A program made the translations under genes and the position numbers. Source: Candidatus Sumerlaeota bacterium (lineage in GTDB: Bacteria > Sumerlaeota > Sumerlaeia > MWCT01). Taken from it: 5,470 bases of DNA. The number at the start of each line of letters is the position of its first letter. Position 1 is the stretch's first letter. The stretch is taken from positions 1-5,470 of the forward strand of contig JAPLSR010000256.1 of assembly GCA_026398545.1 (NCBI GenBank), read 5' to 3'. Below the pieces are notes generated by a model. The model ran no database searches and had not been told where the DNA came from. It was given only the letters and a program-made list of their open reading frames with translations. Positions 1 to 5,464 of this stretch are shown here, piece by piece.

Positions 1-77
1 AATTTTATCTTTTGCGAATTTCCTTGAACATGATGAAATCTAAATATTGTGATGTCCTGATTCTTGTTAACCGTATG

Positions 78-97
78 GAATCGGAATGAATCGGAAT
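78..97. repeat. Perfect 10-bp tandem duplication
   Basis: The ten bases GAATCGGAAT occur twice back to back with no mismatch, in the leader about 40 bases before the ATG of the hydrolase gene. It is non-coding if that gene starts at 139. It looks like a simple local duplication; no function is evident. Confidence 0.6.
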
Positions 98-138
98 TTT
101 CTCTTTTGAAAGTTCATACTGATAAGGAAGCGACACCC

Positions 139-780
139 ATGTCGAAAAGACGCATTATCGTGGACGAGATGGGCAAATACTGGGAGGCGCGTGTGCAAAT
201 CTTCCGCAGGGAGGCAGGTTCTATCCCCAAAGATGGGATTGTCTTCCTCGGAGATTCAATTACTGAAGGATTCCGGGTAAAAGAATATTTCCCTGACTTG
301 AATGTTATAAACCGCGGCATATCGGGCGATAAAATCGGCGGATGGCAATATTACGGCATTCTTGACCGGCTGGACACAAGTGTTTTCAATCTCAAACCGA
401 AGGCGCTTTTTATCCTTATCGGCATCAATGACATTGTTTTCTGGAACACACCTGAACCTGAGATGGGAAAAGGTTATCATGCCGTATTTGCCGAGCTGAA
501 AAGGGGAGCGCATGGTGTGGAAATTTATATCCAGTCGCTTCTCCCGACATCAGGCGAGGAATTTGGAAGATTTAATGTGAAGATTAACATCTGGAATAAA
601 AAAATTCAGTCCATGGTCCTTGAATACGGGTTTGTCTATCTTGATATTGCCACGGTTTTCATGGATGAGATGGGTGATATGAAAAAAGAGATGACGACTG
701 ATGGTTTGCATCTGAATGAAAAGGGATATGACCTCTGGGCGGAATCGATTAAATGGTATGTTTTTCCTGATAGGTCTTAG
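139..780 (+). CDS. SGNH/GDSL-type esterase/lipase family hydrolase
   Basis: A 213-residue cytoplasmic hydrolase of the SGNH fold, whose members deacylate or de-esterify lipids, sugars or other acyl esters through a Ser-Asp-His triad. All blocks are visible: block I FLGDSITEG with the nucleophile Ser40; block II around RGISGD (Gly60); block III GIND with Asn97; block V TTDGLHLN with Asp188 and His191. The length is normal for single-domain members and there is no signal peptide or membrane segment. ATG 139 is chosen because AAGGAA (124-129) lies about nine bases upstream. The reading frame is open back to a TTG at 64, but that start has no ribosome site and would add 25 residues in front of the family's usual N-terminus. 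The gene is convergent with the FAD oxidase and nothing nearby indicates a substrate. The family is clear; the specific reaction (acyl esterase, acetylhydrolase, lysophospholipase-like) cannot be told. Confidence 0.9.
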   Translation: MSKRRIIVDEMGKYWEARVQIFRREAGSIPKDGIVFLGDSITEGFRVKEYFPDLNVINRGISGDKIGGWQYYGILDRLDTSVFNLKPKALFILIGINDIVFWNTPEPEMGKGYHAVFAELKRGAHGVEIYIQSLLPTSGEEFGRFNVKINIWNKKIQSMVLEYGFVYLDIATVFMDEMGDMKKEMTTDGLHLNEKGYDLWAESIKWYVFPDRS

Positions 781-834
781 AGCCACTAAAATAATAAATC
801 TCACCACAGAGACACAGAGATCACGGAGAATTCC

Positions 835-866
835 TCTTTCCATGTCCGTTGTCGGACATGGAAAGA
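835..866. repeat. Perfect 14-bp hairpin inside the intergenic repeat
   Basis: Bases 835-848 (TCTTTCCATGTCCG) and 853-866 are perfect reverse complements around the four-base loop TTGT. There is no T-run directly after the stem on either strand (AAAAA follows on +), so it is not an intrinsic terminator by itself. It sits between the arms of the larger inverted repeat. Confidence 0.75.
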
Positions 867-887
867 AAAATAAATCTCTGTGTTCTC

Positions 888-907
888 AGTGTCCGCCTAA
901 GGCGGAC
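888..907. repeat. Short hairpin element TCCGCC-TAA-GGCGGA, apparently inserted
   Basis: The stem 891-897 (GTCCGCC) pairs with 901-907 (GGCGGAC) around the loop TAA. Removing 888-907 restores the right arm of the surrounding repeat to a near-perfect complement of the left arm, so the 20 bases look like a later insertion. A hairpin with an identical 6-bp stem and a different loop occurs at 2630-2644 inside the B12 riboswitch. Confidence 0.55.
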
Positions 908-941
908 TGTGGTGAAAATATATTCATTTTTTTAGAGTTTC

Positions 942-2477
942 TTAAAACATATTACCCGGATTCAGGAGACCAGCCGGGTCGAACGCATGTTTGATACGTT
1001 CCATCTCCACGATACCATGTTCTCCAAGCATAAGGCGAAGGAGCGATTTTTTGAGTTTGCCTATACCATGTTCCGCCGCCACCGTTCCCCCCATCCGCAC
1101 CGCCGCCGCTGCAAATTCCTCGTAAATCCTTTTGCCCAGAGCATATTCCTCTTCACTGCGTGGAATGATGTTCACATGCAGATGATTATCGCCAATATGA
1201 CCGAATATGACGTAACGCAGTCTGCTTTCATCCAGCCTCGCATGGTATAATCTCATCATCTCTTCCAGACGGCTCTCAGGCACGGCGAAATCCGTTCCCA
1301 GCTTGGTGATATTGGGAAATGAGACCTTTACTCCGGCAATCATGGAATTGACGGTCTCAGGAAGGGCATGGCGAAGGTCTTTCATCCGTGCAACGCCTTT
1401 TTCATCAAGTTCCACCCATGAGTCATCAAGAGAAATGCCGCAATCCGGGAGGATTTTTGCCAGCGAGCCGAGTATGTTGTCCGTCATGCGCTCGTCATCG
1501 TAAAGCCGCTCGTAATAGATGAGATGTCTGGCAGAATCAGGGATGGGGGGAATGACGCCGCCCTGACCGATTTCCTCCCTTTTTTCCCGCAGGAGGTCGA
1601 GCGCATGTGAATCGAAAAATTCAAGTGCCTGTGGTCTGACAATCGGTTCAATCCTGATGCTTCGCATAAACTGCAGGGCAGACTCCTCGGATGGGAGGTA
1701 AAGCATTATGCCGATGATGAAGGGCGGTTTTGGCAGGAGGCGCAATTCTATTTCCGTGAAGACCCCGAGTGTGCCTTCCGAGCCGATAAAAAGGTCTATA
1801 AGGTCCATGGCAGGCGATGTGAAATATCCTGCAGTGTTCTTCACGTGTGGCAGGGAATAAGAGGGTATGCGGAGGGAGAGATTGCGAGCCGGTAACGGAA
1901 TTGTCAGGATGTTATTATTATCGGCTCTTATTCGTCCGCGTGCGATATCCAGCACCTCGCCATTCATGAGCGCCACCTTCAACCGTCGGATATAAGGGCG
2001 CGTGGAGCCATATCCAAACGTCCTTGCTCCCGAGGCGTTGCTTGCCACCGTCCCGCCAATGAAGGCGGAATGCTCCGTCGGGTCCGGGGGGTAAAAGAGT
2101 GGCGGGGTATGTTTTTCAAGACATAAGAAGAGCTCGGACAAAGTAACACCGGGTTCCACCCTGACAAACCATTCACCTTGTGCCGCATCATGCCCTATTT
2201 CAAGGATTCGGTTCATATTTTCCAGTGAGAGTAGAAGACCCCCATTGGGGACAGCGCCGCCAGTGAGACCTGTCCTGCCGCCGGAGATGGTCACGGGAAT
2301 GGATTTGTCTTTCGCATGGGAGAGCGTTTGAAGGATTTCATTTTCCGTGCGGGGAAGGGAGAGCCAGTCCGCCCGTCCTGTCAGTCTGGATTCATCGGAA
2401 AGGTATTTCTGGAATGAATCGTCAAAAGGGCGCAGGAACTCCATCTTTTCTGCATCTCGCCTTGTTTGAAAAATCAT
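942..2477 (-). CDS. FAD-linked oxidase, GlcD / D-2-hydroxyacid dehydrogenase family
   Basis: A 511-residue flavoprotein of the FAD_binding_4 plus FAD-oxidase_C architecture, which oxidises D-2-hydroxyacids (glycolate, D-lactate, D-2-hydroxyglutarate) and passes electrons to a carrier or the respiratory chain. The FAD-binding half shows SGGRTGLTGGAVP (residues 65-77), PPDPTEHSAFIGG then NASGA (130-151), KNTAGY (213-218) and GSEGTLGVFTE (232-242). The C-terminal half shows GHIGDNHLHVN (426-436), GGTVAAEHGIGK (463-474) and the terminal LNPGNMF. His427, His434 and Glu469 match the spacing of the metal ligands known in D-2-hydroxyglutarate dehydrogenases. There is no signal peptide. ATG 2477 is preferred; a TTG at 2510 extends the frame by 11 residues and an ATG at 2444 shortens it by 11, and none has a strong ribosome site. 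It is transcribed divergently from the B12-controlled genes. No iron-sulfur GlcF-like partner is in the window, so the substrate is undetermined. Confidence 0.93.
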   Translation of the reverse strand: MIFQTRRDAEKMEFLRPFDDSFQKYLSDESRLTGRADWLSLPRTENEILQTLSHAKDKSIPVTISGGRTGLTGGAVPNGGLLLSLENMNRILEIGHDAAQGEWFVRVEPGVTLSELFLCLEKHTPPLFYPPDPTEHSAFIGGTVASNASGARTFGYGSTRPYIRRLKVALMNGEVLDIARGRIRADNNNILTIPLPARNLSLRIPSYSLPHVKNTAGYFTSPAMDLIDLFIGSEGTLGVFTEIELRLLPKPPFIIGIMLYLPSEESALQFMRSIRIEPIVRPQALEFFDSHALDLLREKREEIGQGGVIPPIPDSARHLIYYERLYDDERMTDNILGSLAKILPDCGISLDDSWVELDEKGVARMKDLRHALPETVNSMIAGVKVSFPNITKLGTDFAVPESRLEEMMRLYHARLDESRLRYVIFGHIGDNHLHVNIIPRSEEEYALGKRIYEEFAAAAVRMGGTVAAEHGIGKLKKSLLRLMLGEHGIVEMERIKHAFDPAGLLNPGNMF

Positions 2478-2546
2478 GTTGACATTTTCATCACGTGTGG
2501 GCAACTTCAATCAAAATTTTGTTCATTGAGATGGTTTTGAAGAAAT

Positions 2547-2700
2547 ATTTTCCGGATGTCGGGAATCCGGTGTGAGACCGGTGCGAACCCGTCGCTGTAA
2601 GCGTGGACGAAAGCCTCCGGATGCCACTGTCCGCCAGGGGCGGATGGGAAGGCGGGGCAAGTAGGATGAGCCGCAAGCCAGAAGACCGATCCGGGAAATC
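2547..2700 (+). promoter_or_regulatory. Cobalamin (B12) riboswitch
   Basis: The 5' and 3' ends form an 11-bp P1 helix (2547-2557 with 2690-2700, one G-U pair). Inside, in consensus order, are GGGAATCCGGTG (2561-2572), CGAACCCG then CGCTGTAA (ending 2600), GCCACTG (2623-2629), TGGGAAGGC (2645-2653), AGTAGGATGAG (2660-2670) and the B12 box GCCAGAAGACC (2678-2688). This matches the class of adenosylcobalamin/cobalamin-sensing leaders that switch off expression when the cofactor is plentiful. The variable segment between GCCACTG and TGGGAAGG holds a compact TCCGCC-AGG-GGCGGA hairpin (2630-2644). With the terminator at 2749 it should control transcription of the downstream exported-protein genes. 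The ligand form (adenosyl, methyl or hydroxo) cannot be read from the sequence with certainty. Confidence 0.95.
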
Positions 2701-2734
2701 TTCACTAAAACTTCTTCGGTTGTAAGAAGGTGAA
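2701..2734 (+). promoter_or_regulatory. Stem-loop between riboswitch and terminator (candidate P13 or expression-platform helix)
   Basis: TTCAC (2701-2705) pairs with GTGAA (2730-2734) and CTTCTT (2711-2716) pairs with AAGAAG (2724-2729), with a TAAAA bulge and a CGGTTGT loop. It starts immediately after P1, where a kissing-loop hairpin or part of an antiterminator is expected in these leaders. I did not find a clear loop partner, so the role is inferred from position. Confidence 0.5.
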
Positions 2735-2748
2735 GGTTAACGGGAACC

Positions 2749-2776
2749 CCCTCTTCATGCGAAGAGGGATTTTTTA
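2749..2776 (+). terminator. Rho-independent terminator of the B12 leader
   Basis: A perfect 8-bp stem CCCTCTTC / GAAGAGGG (2749-2756 and 2761-2768), loop ATGC, followed one base later by a T6 run (2770-2775). It lies 49 bases after P1 of the riboswitch and 69 bases before the first downstream start codon, the arrangement of a transcription-attenuating expression platform. Confidence 0.92.
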
Positions 2777-2811
2777 TTTCCCTCTGCAGGAACTGGCGGA
2801 TTTCAGCCTGT

Positions 2812-2839
2812 CACCTCCTTAAAAGAAATTCAGGAGGTG
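2812..2839 (+). promoter_or_regulatory. Hairpin occluding the Shine-Dalgarno sequence
   Basis: CACCTCCT (2812-2819) is a perfect complement of AGGAGGTG (2832-2839), with a 12-base loop. The 3' arm is exactly the ribosome binding site of the gene at 2845 (five bases before its ATG), so folding would block initiation. It lies downstream of the terminator and could add a second, translational layer of control. Confidence 0.65.
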
Positions 2840-2844
2840 TTCTT

Positions 2845-3960
2845 ATGGTGCAAAGATTGTTCGCTCAGGTTTTGCTTGCATTCGTTTTGATGTCGGTTGC
2901 TGAGGCGCAGACAATTTCATTCACAAGCATACCCGAGGGATATGAGGCGGGGAATATCGACCTCGGAAGGGGTTTCACCGGCGCGCTTGCCGCCGACCCC
3001 GCTAATGATAATATCATCTATGCCTCCGTCGGTTACTGGCAGCATAACTCTATTGTGAGAATCAACCTCGCAACCAGCCTGATGACCACAGTTGCCGATG
3101 GATATTTCGGCTCCATTGGCGGGATGGCAGTCCCCGGTCCCAATCAGCTTGTCGTTGTGGATAATGACGACTGCACATCCAACAGCATCCCCGGCGATAC
3201 GATTCTCCTTTTGACAGATATAAATATCGATGGCGATTTTAACGACCCTGGCGAGATTGAGGAATTCATTGCCCCCATCCTTGTGAATGGCGGAAGTTTT
3301 TCCGGCGCCCAGGCACGCATCGCGCCGGCAGGAAGCCCTTCCATGATTCCCTCCGGCTCGCTCCTTTTCCAGAACGCCGATGGAAACGGTCATGCCGACC
3401 TTTTTATTGTGACAAACCCCACCTCCAGCACCACTGCCGTCTATCGCCCCGCCGGAGCCGCCTTTTTTTCCGGTTTTGATTACAACGGCGGTTTTGATTT
3501 CGATTCCCGCGGGAACATCTTCATGGGAACCACCAATTCCTCCTTCTCCGGCGAGGTTTATGCCCTCGTGAACACAAATCATGATGAGGATATTGACATG
3601 GGTGAATGGAATGATATCGTGACATCCGCCTCGCTTCCCGGCGCCATCTCTGATTTCGTTATTGATGCCGAAGATGACGCCTTTATCGTTACGAATCCAT
3701 GGGGTGGTTTCCAGGTACAGACGTTTCGCACCCCCTCAGACCCGCTTCATATAAAGGCAATGCCTATTCCCTTCGCCAACACGGATTCAAGCTGGCTTAC
3801 CAGCGCCATTATCAATACAAAGTCACGTCAATTTGAGCCGGGCGCACCCAATGGCGCCACAATGCTTTTAGGTGGATACAAGGGTATGAATAGCGCCACA
3901 AATCTCCTCACACTCCGCCCGCGCAAGGCCTCGGAGGTAAAAGTTTGGCTTCTCTATTAA
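2845..3960 (+). CDS. B12-riboswitch-controlled secreted protein, probable beta-propeller-like fold with Ca-loop-like motifs
   Basis: A 371-residue exported protein with no family I can name with certainty. The N-terminus is a classic signal peptide (Arg4, hydrophobic 8-18, AEA cleavage about residue 21). The mature part is beta-rich, with repeated segments such as GALAADPANDNIIYASV (47-63), GGMAVPGPNQLVVVDN (92-107) and FVIDAEDDAFIVTNP (271-285), reminiscent of YncE/NHL-like propellers. Two stretches resemble calcium-binding loops: TDINIDGDFNDPGE (124-137) and NTNHDEDIDMGEW (243-255). There is no C-terminal anchor or lipobox. The start has a perfect AGGAGGT site five bases upstream, which also lies in a hairpin. 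As first gene after the B12 riboswitch it is probably made when cobalamin is scarce. A cobalamin-capturing role like the propeller lipoprotein BtuG of Bacteroides is a hypothesis from context and predicted fold, not from recognised homology. The end overlaps the next gene. Confidence 0.85.
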   Translation: MVQRLFAQVLLAFVLMSVAEAQTISFTSIPEGYEAGNIDLGRGFTGALAADPANDNIIYASVGYWQHNSIVRINLATSLMTTVADGYFGSIGGMAVPGPNQLVVVDNDDCTSNSIPGDTILLLTDINIDGDFNDPGEIEEFIAPILVNGGSFSGAQARIAPAGSPSMIPSGSLLFQNADGNGHADLFIVTNPTSSTTAVYRPAGAAFFSGFDYNGGFDFDSRGNIFMGTTNSSFSGEVYALVNTNHDEDIDMGEWNDIVTSASLPGAISDFVIDAEDDAFIVTNPWGGFQVQTFRTPSDPLHIKAMPIPFANTDSSWLTSAIINTKSRQFEPGAPNGATMLLGGYKGMNSATNLLTLRPRKASEVKVWLLY

Positions 3961-4733
3961 GACAGATATGTTTTTTCACACAGTTCTATGTCCTGATAAT
4001 GATGTTCAATTGTGAGAGTGCGTTTTGCGACCCATATATTGACCGCGTTGTGGAAGTGCATTTTGGAGAAGACCATGACCCTGCCTTCGGGGATGTCTCA
4101 AAGGTTCTGGGTCCACCGTGTGCCTATGGGAGTCAGGGATTGGGCGGCTCGGTGGATGTCCTCAATCTGGGGATTGGCGGATGGGTCATTGTGGAATTCA
4201 CGGATAATGTCATTTATGATGGACTGGGTGTGGATTTTGTGGTTTTTGAAAATCCCTTTTATATCGGCGGTGACTTCACAAAGGTGTATCTTGAGCCCGG
4301 ATTTGTGTATGTGAGTTCGGACGGTGACCATTTCACAAGTTTTACCGCGAACTATACCCCGCCTGTTCCACCACTCCCGAATGGCGATGATAATTTTGAA
4401 CATTATCACAATTTTGCGGGAATCATGCCGGTCTTTTCCAATCCGTCAAACGGCATTGACCCCTTAAATCCATCAGTCAGCGGGGGAGACCCTTTTGACC
4501 TGACGGATCTCCGGGATACCGCCGCATCACACGGTGTTGACCTTCAAAACATCCGGTTCATCAAGATACAGGATGTGAGGCGTCGCATTGACAAAGATTG
4601 CGACGGGGATATAATCCCCGGCACGTCCAGTCCGCTCGTAAATGGTTTTGACCTTGACGCCATTGCGGCTATTCATTCAAAGCCGCCCTCGAGGGTTTCG
4701 GCAACGGGACATGTCTGGAGCTTGTATGAGTGA
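3945..4733 (+). CDS. Exported 'cell surface protein' with VFENPF / GFDLDA signature
   Basis: A 262-residue exported protein belonging to a family I recognise as 'cell surface protein', often seen in loci with B12 riboswitches; its biochemical role is not established to my knowledge. Family motifs in order: VVEVHFGEDHDPAFGD (35-50), VLGPP (54-58), GGSVDVLNLGIGG (67-79), GVDFVVFENPF (95-105), EPGFVYVSSDG (117-127), FAGIMPVFSNP (157-167), GGDPFDLTDL (180-189), IRFIKIQD (203-210) and GFDLDAIAAIHS (234-245). DKDCDGD (216-222) is an acidic, metal-loop-like stretch. The signal peptide has Arg6, a hydrophobic core about 8-21, and likely cleavage after Cys28 (AFC/DP). The start is TTG 3945: GGAGGT (3933-3938) stands six bases upstream and the frame yields a full signal peptide, whereas ATG 3999/4002 would truncate it. 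It overlaps the preceding stop by 16 bases, indicating translational coupling. It probably cooperates with its neighbours at the cell surface in cobalamin acquisition (inference). Confidence 0.87.
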   Translation: MASLLRQICFFTQFYVLIMMFNCESAFCDPYIDRVVEVHFGEDHDPAFGDVSKVLGPPCAYGSQGLGGSVDVLNLGIGGWVIVEFTDNVIYDGLGVDFVVFENPFYIGGDFTKVYLEPGFVYVSSDGDHFTSFTANYTPPVPPLPNGDDNFEHYHNFAGIMPVFSNPSNGIDPLNPSVSGGDPFDLTDLRDTAASHGVDLQNIRFIKIQDVRRRIDKDCDGDIIPGTSSPLVNGFDLDAIAAIHSKPPSRVSATGHVWSLYE

Positions 4734-5421
4734 GAGGAAGGACATGCGAATTACAGCGACTGTCGCCTTCACTTTGATTGAGATATTGATAGTGGTGGCA
4801 ATTCTTGCCATCCTGACATCACTGGCTGTGCCGCATTTTCAGATGGCAGTCCAGCGTGCAGACCGAGCCGCCTGCGCATCACAACTGAAGACGCTTGGCG
4901 CTGCCCTCACCGCCTACAGGGTGGATTACAATCACTTCCCCCTTGCGGACGGCGTTGCCGGACCGGAACCGAGTCCGGGTCTCTCTGAGATAGGAAACGG
5001 TCCAGCGGCGGGGGGCTCCTGGGATGGTGCGCCACGGATGCTTGTGAAACTTCATTACCTTTCCACAGACACCGCCCTCTTCTGTCCTGCACTCAGAAAA
5101 AGATACCGCCCCCTTGAGCAAAATTTCAGGTATGCCTACAATTCTTCAGCAAAGGATACATTCGGTCATGATGGCGGGTCTGATAATATTGACCGTTCCA
5201 GCGGTGATTTCTGGCTTGTCCGCTGTCTCTGGGTGCCTGCGGAAAGGAGCTTTCATCCCCAGATGGGATATAAATGCCCGCATGGAGATGAGCTCCTGCC
5301 CAACGGGACTGAGGACCATGATTGTATGGAAAATGCCCTTTTGAGCGATATGCGTGTGAACCTGCGTAATGGCCGTAGCGATTTTTACAAGGCATATAAC
5401 ATACCTTATACGCCTCGATAA
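4726..5421 (+). CDS. Pseudopilin-like protein, prepilin N-terminus with degenerate H-X9-DG C-terminus
   Basis: A 231-residue type IV pilin-like protein. The N-terminus carries a prepilin signal FTLIEILIVVAILAIL; cleavage would be between Ala14 and Phe15, with the conserved Glu at mature position 5 (Glu19) and a membrane helix to about residue 37. LKTLGAALTAYRVDYNHFP (54-72) is typical of GspG-like pseudopilins. Near the C-terminus HDCMENALLSDM (198-209) aligns with the prepilin-associated H-X9-DG motif (Asn at +5, Asp at +10), but with Met instead of Gly. Five cysteines (50, 120, 167, 184, 200) could form disulfides outside the cytoplasm. The residue before the cleavage site is Ala rather than the usual Gly. 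ATG 4726 has GGAG (4716-4719) six bases upstream and overlaps the previous gene by eight bases; ATG 4744 is also plausible, with GAGG at 4734-4737. A type II secretion or pilus-like assembly partner is expected elsewhere in the genome. Confidence 0.88.
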   Translation: MSERKDMRITATVAFTLIEILIVVAILAILTSLAVPHFQMAVQRADRAACASQLKTLGAALTAYRVDYNHFPLADGVAGPEPSPGLSEIGNGPAAGGSWDGAPRMLVKLHYLSTDTALFCPALRKRYRPLEQNFRYAYNSSAKDTFGHDGGSDNIDRSSGDFWLVRCLWVPAERSFHPQMGYKCPHGDELLPNGTEDHDCMENALLSDMRVNLRNGRSDFYKAYNIPYTPR

Positions 5422-5453
5422 TCAGCCAATGCAGTGAACGGTTTTTATTATCC

Positions 5454-5464
5454 GGAAGGGGGTG
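5454..5464 (+). promoter_or_regulatory. Likely ribosome binding site of a gene starting beyond the window
   Basis: GGAAGGGGGTG followed by TTTTTT at the last base of the window resembles a purine-rich Shine-Dalgarno site. It comes 33 bases after the stop of the pseudopilin gene, with no hairpin terminator in between, so the operon most likely continues. No start codon is visible. Confidence 0.5.

Larger units (their letters stand above)
801..915. repeat. Long imperfect inverted repeat ('ACCACAGAGACACAGAG' type) between convergent genes
   Basis: The left arm 801-819 (TCACCACAGAGACACAGAG) is the reverse complement of the right arm 876-915, once a one-base bulge at 883/884 and an intervening hairpin (888-907) are removed. 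That gives 19 paired positions flanking a central hairpin. I recall closely similar palindromes between genes in many environmental bacterial genomes, but cannot verify copy number here. It fills most of the 161 bases between the two convergent stops (780 and 942) and is followed on + by a T7 run (927-933), so a bidirectional transcription-stop role is plausible but not canonical. Confidence 0.7.

Noticed and set aside
24..50. TTGAAC plus TATTGT as a promoter for the hydrolase gene
   Set aside because: The spacing is 15 and the -10 match is weak; not better than chance in an AT-rich leader.
64..138. N-terminal extension of the hydrolase from a TTG at 64
   Set aside because: There is no ribosome site before the TTG, the extension includes a tandem duplication, and ATG 139 has AAGGAA at suitable spacing.
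781..941. CRISPR-like repeat region
   Set aside because: The repeats are inverted and nested, not regularly spaced direct repeats with spacers.
716..994. 92-residue + frame spanning the intergenic repeat
   Set aside because: It overlaps the hydrolase end and the oxidase end in other frames, and its middle is the inverted repeat; no ribosome site.
2479..2484. Perfect TTGACA as a -35 box for the riboswitch transcript
   Set aside because: No TATAAT-like hexamer is found 15-19 bases downstream, so a promoter cannot be supported; the true promoter probably lies somewhere in 2478-2546.
2491..2705. Two short open frames on the minus strand across the leader
   Set aside because: They lie over the B12 riboswitch, whose conserved RNA motifs explain the sequence; the translations look random.
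2917..3582. 221-residue open frame antisense to the secreted protein gene
   Set aside because: It is low-complexity, Gly/Ile-rich translation lying wholly opposite a gene with signal peptide, ribosome site and riboswitch; it has no recognisable domain.
4642..4725. Longer N-terminus for the pseudopilin
   Set aside because: It would overlap the upstream gene by about 90 bases and put a non-prepilin-like 42-residue leader before the cleavage site.
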